The notes under the pieces were generated by a model. The model was not told the DNA's origin and searched no databases. It was given only the letters and a program-made list of their open reading frames with translations. A DNA stretch of 64,000 bases from Rotaria sp. Silwood1 (lineage: Eukaryota; Rotifera; Eurotatoria; Philodinida; Philodinidae). Shown here piece after piece: positions 14,292-25,931 of this stretch; within the stretch, counting starts at the first letter, position 1, and the number at the start of each line of letters is the position of its first letter. A program made the position numbers and the translations under genes. The DNA lies in the NCBI GenBank assembly GCA_905250075.1, contig CAJNOP010000029.1:134966-198965 (forward strand), written 5' to 3'.

Positions 14292-14558
14292 AGTTTAATC
14301 TAAAAAAAACTAATGAAATGTTTTATACCATTTTAATGGTAAGTTAAAATTTGTTGCTAAGCATTATATTTCTAAGCGACAATAAATAACAGATGTCGTT
14401 CGAAAAAAAAATAATTAAATGTTCATTGGCTGTTCCTATTTTGGGAAAGAAGAACGATCGACGATTGATCGAATAATACTAAAATAAACAAATATCTGAC
14501 CTCATCAGAAAACGTATATAATTTTTTTTTTTCTTGACTATTTAATAAAAAAAAAGAA
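14292..14558. promoter_or_regulatory. Compact head-to-head promoter, CFAP44/tropomyosin
   Basis: Only 267 bp separate the divergent start codons of CFAP44 (minus) and tropomyosin (plus), so both promoters and 5' UTRs must share it. On the CFAP44 side a pyrimidine run ending in AG (14300-14301) lies 8 nt before the ATG. That looks like a 3' splice site, suiting a trans-spliced leader or a 5' UTR intron. No TATA box is clear. Confidence 0.55.
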
Positions 14559-16274
14559 ATGTCAAGTACAATTGATGTAAAACCAAAAATTTCTGATACA
14601 TTATTAAATGATGTATCACAACAACAACAACAACAACCATTAAGTGTTCGAGAAAAAATTGTGAATTTATTTCAAGACTTAGAAATAACACGAGATGAAC
14701 AACGACGAATTAATGCAGAACTTGAAAAAGAAATTCAATCTCGAATTGAAGCTGAAGCTGAAGCAGCTCATCTACGTCGACAAGTACAATTAGTTGAAGT
14801 TAATCTTGATAATGCAACAGCTCGTGTTAATCATGTAACAACACAATTAATTGAAGTTATAAAAGTATCTGAAGCAGCACGACAGTATGAATTTTATTTT
14901 TTTATTTATTAAAATTTTATTATTTATTAATTTTAGTGTTTGTGCAAGTCTAGAAAATAAATTAACAGCTGTTAAAGACAAAGAAATTGATCTTGATGAT
15001 GAATTAAGAAAAGCAAAAGAATGTAGTATTGAAACTGACAAACGTTTTCAAGAAGTAAAATTAATTTATTTTTTTTTTATTGTGTTTTTTCTTTCGTTGT
15101 ATGACATGATGAATTCTTATATCGAGAAAATTCCAATGTAATGACTATAGAAAAACAAAATCTTTCATGGGAATTCAATTCAGTCTCTTGAGATATGATC
15201 ACTAGAGATTTATTTTAATGTAACAAAAATATAGAAATGATATGAATTACTACGAATTAGGTCGGACTCTATCAGGAAATCTAATTTAATATATATAGTT
15301 TTGCATTACACTGTTCCAGGAAATTCATTTCCATGTTGTATGTTTTTCTGATAAAAATGAATTTCCTGTCTTAGCCTTAGCCGGAAAACATTGATATGAT
15401 TTCTATATTCTTGTCGTATTAAAAACAATCTACGAGCTCGAGATGTGCAGAATCAAATTCAATCCCGGTCACCGGAACCAAAATTTGGAAGTTTATCACG
15501 TCTGCAGCCATTAGAAAAGAAGCTACTAGGACTAAATCATATTTACTGAAACTATGATCGGTATCAAAAAAAAAACTGTGTGCTGCACATTTCTATTCTC
15601 TTCTAAATTCAATGTCAAACTAGAAATTGTATTTCTTCAATTGAATGTGTAACAATTTGAATTTGCTTAGTGAAAATTTGTTTTCTATTTTCGTGTAATA
15701 GACTGCAAATAAATTAAATGAATTACAAGAACGATTTGAACTTGCTGAACGTCGATCAACTATTGCAGATCAGTAAGTTTGAAATATATGAATGATAATT
15801 TTCTAGATTAAAAATTATAGACGAATAGCATCACTTGAAAAAGATATTCGACATGCATATGTAGAAATGAAAACATTACTTCAAGCTGAAGAAAAAGTAA
15901 AAATTATTTGATATTAATTTGTTTTGTTTAGTTTTCTTAATTTTTTTCCAGGCGCATGCAACGGAAGAAAAATATCAAAAAACTCTTGAAGATTTACAAT
16001 CTCGTCTTAAATCTGTATGAATTTAAATTCTAAAATAATGACTTTCTTTTCTTTTTTATTCATGTTCGTTTATTTAGGCTCAACAGCGAACAGATGAAGC
16101 TGAAACTGATGTTGGTAAATTACAAATTAAAGTTGATAAACTTAAAGGTATTTTACTATTATTAGTTTTTCAATAAGTAAATTTTTAATCTTTTTATTTG
16201 TAGAAAAATTGGCTGATGAACGCAATAAATGTCATCAATTACAAAAAATGATGGCTGATTCATCTGTATCATAA
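14559..16274 (+). CDS. TPM: Tropomyosin, short (cytoplasmic-type) form
   Basis: Tropomyosin is a coiled-coil dimer that winds along actin filaments and gates access of myosin and actin-binding proteins. Exons: 14559-14884, 14937-15054, 15702-15772, 15821-15896, 15952-16014, 16078-16147, 16204-16274. They join in frame to 264 residues, close to the 248 of vertebrate short isoforms. After an unusual 27-residue head with a six-glutamine run, the frame is heptad-rich to the end. Family-like stretches are LRRQVQLVEVNLD, LRKAKECSIETDKRFQEV and ERFELAERRSTIADQ, in the order of the tropomyosin core. The fourth of these matches the family's diagnostic AE-rich region only loosely, so the protein is diverged. 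An AATAAA lies at 16630-16635. A general coiled-coil paralogue cannot be excluded, but the ordered matches make tropomyosin much more likely. Confidence 0.82.
15055..15701 (+). other. 647-bp tropomyosin intron with repeats
   Basis: The other introns of this gene are about 50-60 nt. This one carries a perfect 14-bp inverted pair (CAGGAAATTCATTT at about 15318-15331, its complement at about 15356-15369). It also carries a possible short mobile element at 15440-15594. The insertions probably explain the length. Confidence 0.55.
15440..15594. repeat. Possible short MITE bounded by AGATGTGCAG/CTGCACATTT
   Basis: The stretch starts with GAGATGTGCAG and ends with its near-inverse TGCTGCACATTTCT. 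Related ends occur at 35931-35976 (AGATGTGCAC, then GTGCATATCT) and singly at 9364-9374 and 989-1000, often near a GGTTCC/GGAACC motif. The shared end suggests a dispersed small element family; this was judged by eye only. Confidence 0.35.
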
Positions 16275-16629
16275 ACAAGCAAAACATTTTTTTGTTTTAC
16301 TGCGTTTTTTTCTTTTTTGCTGTGCAATATATCTCATTTCATTTCATTATTTTCTACTATTATTGTTTGTCTTAAATGCAGACAAGACTTGTTTTTTTTT
16401 CCCTTACACTTTTGTTCATTTTTTTTTTGCTTTGTGTGCTGTGGATATGTCGTGCAATTTGCTCTCTTTTGTTTTTGCTGTTATCATTATTATTACTAGT
16501 ACTATTACTATCATTAATACTGCTTTTGTCTTTGTTTGACTTACTCGCCAAGCATCACACCCGTTTTGTTTTTTGTTTTCTTATATTCACTCAGTGTGTG
16601 ATTGTTCATAGCTATATTGCAAACAGATA

Positions 16630-16635
16630 AATAAA
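16630..16635 (+). terminator. Poly(A) signal, tropomyosin
   Basis: AATAAA about 355 nt after the stop codon, at the end of a T-rich stretch; the first canonical hexamer after the gene. Confidence 0.5.
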
Positions 16636-17899
16636 GAGAATTATCATTCTTTTCGAATGCATACAGTAGTTAAAAATAACCACTGATTATATATGAATAG
16701 AATTTCTATATCCTAGATCGGAAGTGTCTAAAAACAAATTATTATATTTTATTATAAGAAAAAATATAATTATGATCGATAGAGAAATATTATTATTGGT
16801 CATTAGATTAAAAAAAAACCCTGGAGTATTTCTTTTTCGTAGACACAACATAGAGAATTGCGTATGCATATCATTTTGAAGTAGAATTTTGCGTGAGTAT
16901 AACTTTTCGTACGCATGCTAGACTCTACCTATAACATTCGAATTCGTACTTGGTTCTTATCAATGTTTTAAAATGTTTGTGACTTATTTAACTCTCTAAC
17001 CAGGATAATGCTAAATACAAGTAATTTATGAAAAAAGTAAACAATAAAAGTAAATCTCAAATATTTAGTGCATAAAACAATGAACAAAGATAACATGAGT
17101 CATGAACGGTAGTTTGTCGAGTCTGATCATTTTTGTATCCAAGCAGAATGTCTAGACCAACATTGCACGAATAGCTTGAGACCTATAGAACAAAACAGAA
17201 GAGGAATGGCTTGAACATCATGCTGACTCGCGAAAAATGAATACATCGGTGTTTTGTCATCGTCTCACTTGGCTGTAATCATTAGTTTACAAACAAATAT
17301 GTACCGTATTCTTTCTTTTGATTTTGCAAAAAATATAAAATAATAATTGTCAAACGATCAAAAATGCACCTAGAGTATCATATATCAACAGCTGTACTTG
17401 AATTTTTTCAAAATTCAACTTCTATAGTACTGTACGAGTGTTAGTTTTCATGCCTGTACCCAGAGCTTGTCAGGTCGGCTCTGGCAAACTCTACCTGTGA
17501 CATATAGTTATGAGTGTCTTACATATTAATATTCAGATACCCGACTTGTGGATTGTAGTACTCTATTATAAACAATGGGGATCAATGGTCTTGATCTTAG
17601 TAAAAAGGAAGCAATTGAAGAAACGGACATCAGTAAATTTAGAAGTAAAATTTTTTAAAAATATATTCAAATTCTAGTATGATTAATCTATATTTTTTTT
17701 GCAAAGAATCAGAACTGAGAGACTTTCTACTATTCAGAACTAAAATAAATCTAAGTAAAAATCTAAATTATAGTTGACAAAAAATTTTTGTAAGTATTCG
17801 AAATCACGAGGATCATTCTTTATAAAATAATTGATCAAATAATAATAAAACTTTGTTAGATAATATAGTTCTAATTTAATAAAAAAAAAACATAAGAGA

Positions 17900-17905
17900 A
17901 TTTAT
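17900..17905 (-). terminator. Poly(A) signal, TTLL11
   Basis: AATAAA on the minus strand, about 55 nt beyond the TTLL11 stop at 17959. Confidence 0.55.
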
Positions 17906-17958
17906 TCAGTTGTATCGTTCGACTATTATTATTCATAGAAAAATAAAATTTCTGCTTT

Positions 17959-20900
17959 TTATAGAACATCAAAAAAGAGAGGAAAAACACTTTTTGTTGA
18001 TTGTTTTGTTGCATTTTGTTTGATTTTATCATCAATAGATTTCGTTGATGAATTATTTTGATGATTATGATTTCGTGGAGCTGGAGCAGATGCTGGTACA
18101 ATCATAGTACGATGCATTGATGTAGATGTTGGTGAACGAACCAAGCCAACACTTGAACGCATATTTACTAATGAAGAATTTGGTGTATTATGATTTCTAG
18201 CAGAACGATGAAGAAGATATTGATTTGATTGATGAATTAATGGAGATGTTGGACGTTGTAAAGCAGAAGTTAAATGACGAATACAAATATTTAATAATTG
18301 ATCAACACTATCAAATAAATTCTGAGCATTGGGAAATTTTCGTTGTGATAAAAGAAAAAATGCTTCAATAAATGCTGCAAATGGTAATCCTAGAAGATAT
18401 AAACATTTGATATAAATAATACAGAAGTATCATTTAAAAGAAAACAATTCTTTTCAACATTCTATTATTAGATTGCAATCAATATTTTCTTTCTTTTTTC
18501 AATGATACGTATTAACCTTTTATCCCCTGTTGGGTTATTCATAGTGAGTAATATGAAAAATGATTATATTTACAATGTATATTTATAAATAGCACACTCT
18601 TCATGCTACAACCTTTATTACAACGCATAATCGGTCGAAAAGTATTTCATAAGTATTTTAAAATAATTTCTTATCAATAAAAGATAGAAATCTGCAACTT
18701 TTTCTATGATCGTTCATCTAGGTGAGACAATCTTAACCCTAGAAATGAGTAATTATGAGTCGAGATCAGAATATCTAAAAGTAGCCGCTTTTGCAAATAC
18801 CTAAATATATTTCATCCTTAGAAATGGCTCGTTTCTTAAAAGAAAAACTCATGATAAGTAGGTTTATAGCTCTATATAGATAAATAAATGTAAAAAAAGC
18901 ATCAGATCATATTGGATTTTTAATCCATTCAAGATAAATAGGTAATTTATGATCCATTTAGCATCTTCACAATAAAATGACATTACTCAAATTTAATCAT
19001 GCTAGGCTTGCAGTGAACACGAATCCCAGTGTGAAGTTCAGGTCGCATCGAGTATGATGTAGTTTTTCAAACAATTCTTGAAGCATATTAATGGTTATGG
19101 AAGTGCTCATGCGTGCCTTTAAGTGTGATTTGCATATTTTCGAACATCACAAACCATTTTTTTTTCACAAATTCTACGGCTTTTCAGTTTTTGGATCATT
19201 TATTTCATTATCTGTTAGAGTCCTTTGTGTCCAAAATTTTTGGACCTGGAGATAGGATCAACCCAAGAGCTTCTATTGTCTGTAGGCTTATTATAGCCAA
19301 CTATGAGAGGCTTTCTTTTGGTTTATTTAATTAACTGAAGATGACTGCATTCAAGATCGAACACCATTGTTCGGGTTCGGTGCATGTCTAAACCATATTG
19401 ATGTTATAATTAGAACCTGTATAAGCTATTCCAATGGTTTACTCAACGTCAAACCTACTAATTTAGTACCAACAAGCAGTTTAAAGTCATTAAGGTTGAT
19501 TACTTTTACCTGTTAAAGTTGTTCTTGCAACAAATTGTTGCCATTTTCTAAGTATTTGATAATAAAGTATATCAATTGATGGTGCTGTTATTGTTTCATT
19601 AATAATTCCACATATACTATATAATAATTAAAAATAAATATCTATATGTTTATTACAAATATATTCAATTTACTTAGCAAAACTACGAAATTGTCCACCA
19701 GTCATTGTTTTATATCCTAACGTAACAACAAGATGAATATAAATATAAGCTATATTATCAACTAAAAATAATTGTCGATATTTTGATTTGTGATGATCCG
19801 ATGGAAAAATAAGTTTTAATGTATTTATTGATTTAATCATAGCTGCATCTATGGTTGTTCCCGAACGATTTAATGGAGATTTAATCGAAGAATGTCTTGT
19901 AGCTGTTGATGGATGATTATCACTTACTGTTGTTGTTGGTGGTGAAGCACTTTCATCATCATCTTCATCATCAGTAGAATAACGATATTGTTTGGATTTT
20001 TTAATAATTTTTCTATAGGATTTGATCGGTTCATGATGATGATTATGATTAATAAATGTATATGCTGTTAAATCTTCATGTGATTGAGATAAAACAATTG
20101 GACGTGTTGGAGTAGCGTTATGAAGTTTCTGTTGTTCAAATTGTTGTTGTCCGTGTTGGTGACGAACAAATTCTTTTGCTATACTGTCTAATGGTCGTGA
20201 AAAAAATGGATTTAATTTCATATCAAAACGAGTTTTTCGTGCACTCTTTATTTTTTCATTTCGTTCTTCAACACGACGTTGTGCTACTTTTTCAACACGT
20301 TGAGCCATGATTTCATCATTAGCTTGAATTTGAGCATGACGTGTACTAAATTAGAGTTGATTAATCTTTAGAAACAGAAAATAAATTGATTTTCTTACAT
20401 TGTATCTAACTTTTTTTTAGGTAATGCCATTTTGAGAGTTTCAAGAACTAAAGGTTTTTTAATTTCTTCATCGATTGGACTTGGTTGATATACAATTCTT
20501 CCTATAAATATTTCATTTAGAAGCTCAGGTAAATGATCGACAATTAGTTCCGATACGCAAACTCCGGGAAATGGTAAGAACTTCGACGATATTGATCGGA
20601 AACGATCAGAATCGAGAAAAGCCAGGCGCTGGGCTCGATCAAGATATTCCTACTTTCAAGTTCATACCGTCTTCCGGAACTTCCGTCGAAATTAGTGATC
20701 TGGAAGTTAAAATGATAGGTTTTGTAATTTTACCTGCTTCATTTTTATCGAAGTCAATTCTAAGTGAAGGATTTGAATTGACTTCAAGTAAAATTGGTTT
20801 TAAGTGATCATTAAGTATTACATCAAAACCAATAATCTATTTAAAAAGAAACACATGTATATCAAATCTGATTTTATTTTACCTGAAAACAAGATAGATT

Positions 20901-23032
20901 TTGTTTTTTTCCTAATGGTAATTCAAATTCATATGTAACACGAAGTTCAGGTAAAATAGCTAATATTGTTTTATTAATCATTTCTACTATTAAACTTTTT
21001 GTTCGTTCGACTTTCTCTTTACTAAACATCTCACATAGTTGTTTCCAAACAAGACTTAATTTACGTTTACTACCATCCATTTGTTTATCATCGACAGGAT
21101 GTTTGTAACTAGCACTTCGTTTATTTAAAGAATAATTTGTTAAATGCATAAATGTTTCATGAAGATTTTCACTTGATGGAGCTTTATAATCAACTGTAGC
21201 AAAACGAGCAAGTCCTTCATCATATAGATAAATTTCTAACGGATATAAATTAAGTATAAGAACATAAATACGTAAATCAAATTTAAGACCATTTATTAAT
21301 AATGGTTTATCAATATATTCTAAAAATTAATAATAAAATATTTTTTAAAAATTGAATTCATTTTGTTTTAAATAATAAAACCTTGAATAACATGTGGACG
21401 ATTAGTGGTCATAATATGAGATGGATCTCGAAGTAAATAAATACCTTCACCTTGTGAACCATCTAAAAACAAAAGAAGTAACATTTATAGAAAAGCGGAA
21501 CTTTCTTTTTTTTTTTGAAAGAGTATACCTGATGGTTTAACAATAAATGTCGTTAATGAACGATTATGTTTTTTATCTAATTGATGTATATAACGTACAT
21601 CATCTTTAAATTGTTGACTTTGTTCAGGAAGAAACCATGTTTTAGGATAAAAATCATAATCATTTGGAAATAATAATCTCATATTATTTAAGAGACGAGT
21701 TAAATGAACTTTACGTAATAGATCACTCATACCTATGCTTCGTAAAAAAAAAAGACTTTATATTAATAATTATATTAGGTAATTTTTTTTGAAATGTAAC
21801 ATACCAGGAAATTTATTAATACGTCCGGAACTAAATGTAAAATTTGTATTACCTTCATGAAATGATGATGAATGCCAATAAATATCGGAATCAAGAGTTG
21901 TACTATGTGAACACTACAAACATAATAAAAATTATGTCAATACTTTCGACACCTGAATCAATAGATTTCCGATGAGTATTCACTGAAATGATGTCGTGTC
22001 AAACTGAAAAAATCCATTTAATAGATTTCTACTTTTAAGTTCCTAAAATTTTTCGGTTGACATGGAAACAAGATCAATTCTTTTCAATATACTTACTTCT
22101 TTCCATCCAAGTTCTCGTAAACATAAACGAACAACTTGAAGATTTGATCGTGCTTTACTTGTATCTACTGTTATTAAACTTTTAACTCCATTATTTTCTT
22201 CGGCTTTTGCAACTGATGCTGATACTTTTATTGGAGTTGTTAATGTTGTTAAATCACTATTTGGAGTTACTTGATTTGGTGATGCTGATGATAATAACAT
22301 TGATGGTGAATTTGGTAAAGCATTTGTTTGTTTCGCACGCCTTGGACTTGATTTTGTTTTTCTACGACGAGGAGATTTAGGTTTTTTCTTTGATTTTGAT
22401 TCCACTAAGACAGCTTGACTTTCTTGATCAGCAAAATTTTTTATATTATCTAATAGTTCTTGATCATTATCTTCACTCATAATAATAATATTATTATCTT
22501 CTTCTTCATCTTCTGATGTTAAAACAAATGTATTTGTATATTTTAATGTTTGATCCATATCTTCTTGATAAATTTTTTCAATATAATTTTGATATTCATC
22601 ATCAAATTCTTTTGTTGTTATATTAGGTATTGAAACAGCTGGATTTATTTGAGTATCGTGTTTTATATTTGTATCAGTCATGGATCTTGTTTGAAAATCA
22701 TTTAATGAAGTTGTTTGAAAATTTAATGAATTATGCAATGATGTATGGCATGTAACCCATTTAACACGTTGACGACGTGGCAAACTTGATTGATTTTGAT
22801 TAAGTTGATTTATTATTTCAGGTGTTACATCAAATTGTGTTTGTGATAAGAAATCATCTGATGGAAAATTTGCTTGACTATTTGAAAAAAATTTATTTAA
22901 ATTTTGTACATCGTGTTCCGTGTGTAATGTTTTGCTCAATAATGTATTCGTTCTTTTAATATGATTATTTTTCGATGTTATTAATGGATCAGATGTTGGA
23001 AGAGTTTTTAAACTGTCACTTGTGGAATCCAT
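17959..23032 (-). CDS. TTLL11: Tubulin polyglutamylase TTLL11
   Basis: TTLL enzymes are ATP-grasp ligases; TTLL11 extends glutamate side chains on tubulin tails, mainly on axonemes and basal bodies. Exons: 22097-23032, 21805-21913, 21529-21732, 21382-21462, 20883-21319, 20734-20836, 20399-20501, 19674-20345, 19510-19616, 17959-18389. All join in frame to 1,060 residues. Residues 1-280 are low complexity and Ser/Asn-rich, with a basic KKKPKSPRRRK patch. The TTL domain spans about 285-640, with TVDTSKARSN, RINKFPGM, FIVKPSGDGSQGEG (ATP-binding), MHLTNYSLN and LLEVNSNPS. A C-terminal region at about 845-985 (SFANICGII..., IDILYYQILRKW) matches the TTLL11-specific tail, which separates it from TTLL6/13. 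It is longer than the vertebrate protein because of the linkers. It shares an axonemal role with CFAP44 but has no evident co-regulation with it. Confidence 0.9.
18390..19509 (-). other. 1.12-kb TTLL11 intron
   Basis: Lies before the last TTLL11 exon. Open frames inside (for example 19113-19334) have no recognisable product. Somewhat more mixed in base composition near 19000-19400 than the flanks, possibly an old insertion. Confidence 0.55.
20530..20702. repeat. GC-richer foldback insertion in a TTLL11 intron
   Basis: Inside the 20502-20733 intron, about 170 bp are noticeably richer in G and C than the surroundings. The segments CTCCGGGAAATGGTAAGAACTT (written here in parts: CTCCGGGAAATGG, then TAAGAACTT) and, in inverse, TTCCGGAAGACGG, then TATGAACTT, form imperfect arms of about 60-75 bp. 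An open frame running through (20571-20807) is an artefact of reading antisense across intron and exon. Confidence 0.45.
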
Positions 23033-24395
23033 AATAGGCGTGAGATTTTTTTTTTTTAAATCAGAAAGAAAAAAGAAAACACTTTTAAGATATCTTTTAA
23101 AACGAAATTTACCTTGTTAATATTAGGTAATGAGAAGTAAACGTAAAAAAAAGAAAGTTTTTTTTTTATTAAAAGTCATACGTTTCACTTGAGGGTCTTG
23201 ATAATTCAAACAACTAGTTGTGTAAATAGACGAAATATTTTTCTTCGCATCACTTGCAGTTAGTATTATTTGGAGAAATGATGAAATGAAAAGCAATGTG
23301 CTTTTTATTATTGTTGTGTTCTGTGAATTGATGTGAGATCAATTTTTCTTTCTAATGGCAAAAACAATCGATGCAGAAGCATCTTAGCAACTACTGTTCA
23401 GCAAAAGTCGATCATAACAACAAAAGAAGAATCTATGGCATGAAAAACAACATAAAATAAAATAAAACTGATTCGATTAAACTTTGTCTTTTGTTACTTT
23501 TTATCTCTAATCAATGATTTGTCATGTTTTTTCTTTCGGAATAAAATAAAAGTTTTTCATTGAGGCAAAAAAAAGGCAAAATTTGAAAAATCTATCAAAT
23601 ATTCAGTATGTATTTTTAGTTGATATCGTATCAAATCATTATAATTTCATTGTACATATATTGACTACATCTTGCAATCATTCATCAATCTACGATTATT
23701 AGTAATTATTGTGAGATAATAACGACCTGTTTTTTTTTTGATGGCTTATTTTTCGAAGACACTTGCTGTCGAAAATATTCGATGCGTAGAAAAATAGCTG
23801 AACAAAATCGATGGGTGAATTTTTATTAGGATTTTTCTTTTGCACATGGTTTTTAACCGTGTATGATAAGCAATAACAATTATAATAAGAATGTTGAATA
23901 AAATATTTATCATTTCTTCCATATAGTCTCTGATTGAGAAGAACAACTAATCGATAAAGAGTGTTTTTTTTAATGTATTGATGTAGTTTTCGAATGAATA
24001 TCAAGTAAATTCGATGTGTTTTCATCTAAGATTAAAAAGGAGAATGTTCTCTTATCTTTCAATTTTTTTCCACTTAAATCAATATGATAGACTGATCAAT
24101 ATGCTGCTATTTTCCCGGCGAGTTAAAAAAAAAGGGCTCACGCCTATATTATACATTTGTATTGAATTCACATGATAGAAATCGAACTGTAAATGTACTG
24201 ATGATATTATTATTAGAAAAGTACGAAGTCAATTATTGTTGAAATGAAAAGCAGCTGATATTTACTCCCATTTCCTTGAAAATTTGCTATTAAAAGGGAC
24301 CGATTCTCTGCCATTTCAAATCATTTTTCGTTTAATCGTTTTATTATTTTTTTATTTATCACCCGAGAATAGCCTCTCAAATATTCTTATCCAAA
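23033..24395. promoter_or_regulatory. Divergent intergenic region, TTLL11/homospermidine synthase
   Basis: 1.36 kb between head-to-head genes. It must hold both promoters and, because the synthase exon lacks an ATG, probably a short first exon of that gene. The minus-strand frame 23699-24025 is AT-rich and unrecognised. A candidate 3' splice site (AG at 24371-24372 after a T-rich tract) precedes the synthase exon. Confidence 0.45.
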
Positions 24396-25931
24396 GTGGA
24401 CTCGTCTGCTCGTCGATTATTACTTATTGGTTACGGTAGTGTATCACAATGTACATTGCCACTTTTAATCGATTATTTTCTATTAAAAAACCAAATCAAT
24501 TCTATAACAATTATCGATGTAATCGATCAACGGGTGAGAATTGAACCATATCATAAAAGGTATAAACAAATTGTTTATCAACAAGAAGAAGTAACTGAAA
24601 AAAATTATGAAAAAATTTTAAGCAAATATTTATCAGAAGGTGATATACTTCTTGATCTTGCTGTTAATCTTGAAACAAGATGTTTATTAAAATGGTGTCA
24701 TGATCATAAAGTATGCTTTGTTAATACATCTGTTGAATTATGGGAACCATTTGGTGAGGCATATAAAAATGATCCACGTTTATTAACATTGTATCATCGA
24801 CAAATGCAATTAATTGAAATGCAAAATGATACGCAGTGGAATAGAAATGGTCCCACGGCTATACTTGATCATGGTTGTAATCCAGGACTTGTTTCACATT
24901 TTGTTAAACGTGCACTTATTGATATGGCACAATATGTACTTGGTGAAAAGAAAAATTTAATTTCCATTGATGAACGATCTAAATTACAGGATGCATTAGA
25001 AATAAGAAATTATCCTCAATTAGCTTATTTATTAGATATAAAAACAATTCATATATCAGAACGTGATACACAATTAACAAAAGATCCAAAAAAAGTTAAT
25101 GAATTTGTTAATACATGGTCTATTGATGGTCTTTGTGAAGAAGGTATTGCACCAGCTGAAATGGGATGGGGAACACATGAAAAAATAATACCCAAGGGAA
25201 CATTTTTTCATAATGAAAAAGAAGGTCCATGTAATCAAATTTGTTTAGCTGCAAAAGGAATGAATACTTGGGTAAATCATCTTCTTTTATTTTTCTTTTT
25301 AATTTATTTAATTAAAATAAATATTGTTATTTAGGTTCGTTCATGGGTACCAAGTGGTGAAATCATTGGTATGGTTATAAGACATGGTGAAGCATATGGT
25401 ATTTCAAAATATTTAACAGTTTATAATAATGATGAAAATAATAATGATGATAATAATAAAACAGCTGTATATCGTCCAACTGTTCATTATGCATATTTAC
25501 CATCGGATTCCACAATAAATTCTTTAGTTGAATTTCGTATGCATAATTATAAATTACAATCAAAACTTCGTATATTAAATAATGAAATAACTGAAGGTGC
25601 TGATGAAGTTGGTGTTCTTTTACTTGGTGGTCGTTATGTACAAGCTTGGTGGGCTGGTAGTGTACTTGATATTCATGAAGCAAGAAAATTAGTACCAGGA
25701 CAAAGTGCAACAACATTACAAGTAGCTATAAGTGTTGTTGCAGCTATTAATTATTGTATTAAACATCCGAATGAAGGAATATGTTTACCAGATGATATTG
25801 ATGTTGATGAAGTTCTTGATATTTGTATGCCATATTTGGGACAATGGGTTTCGAAATCAGCTGATTGGCCATCAAAAAACGATAAAATTAGAGAAGATTG
25901 GCAATTCACATCGTTCTTAGTTGTGGATTAA
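24396..25931 (+). CDS. Homospermidine synthase, bacterial type
   Basis: Makes sym-homospermidine from putrescine with NAD+ and release of ammonia (EC 2.5.1.44 family; related in fold to saccharopine dehydrogenase). Exons 24396-25271 and 25335-25931 are joined over a 63-nt intron, in frame, to about 490 residues; bacterial enzymes have about 477. Seen: an N-terminal nucleotide-binding motif IGYGSVSQ (the usual third glycine is serine), GPTAILDHGCNPGLVSHFV, HISERDTQ, NTWSIDGLCEEGI, then PAEMGWGTHEK, and late VYRPTVHYAYLP, EVGVLLLGG and PGQSATTLQV. Together these are diagnostic. An Asn/Asp-rich insert lies near residues 320-335. Codon use is AT-rich like the neighbours. The frame begins at a GTG with no ATG upstream in frame, so a short upstream exon is likely; an acceptor at 24395-24396 would leave TG, letting an upstream A complete the ATG. 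AATAAA is at 25976-25981. Animals generally lack this enzyme, so horizontal transfer is inferred. Confidence 0.92.

Larger units (their letters stand above)
16275..17958. other. Convergent 3' region, tropomyosin/TTLL11
   Basis: Holds the pyrimidine-rich tropomyosin 3' UTR up to about 16650 and the TTLL11 3' end from the right. About 1.2 kb between has no gene. A short stem (CCAGAGC...GCTCTGG) lies near 17460-17485. Open frames here follow T-rich runs and look spurious. Confidence 0.55.

Noticed and set aside
20571-20807. 78-codon plus-strand frame in TTLL11
   Set aside because: It runs antisense through a TTLL11 exon into an intronic insertion; no recognisable product.
23699-24025. 108-codon minus-strand frame in the TTLL11/synthase gap
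   Set aside because: AT-driven composition, no family resemblance and no splice context.
25375-25716. 113-codon minus-strand frame opposite homospermidine synthase
   Set aside because: It is an antisense shadow of the synthase second exon, rich in His/Tyr/Leu from AT-rich codons read backwards.
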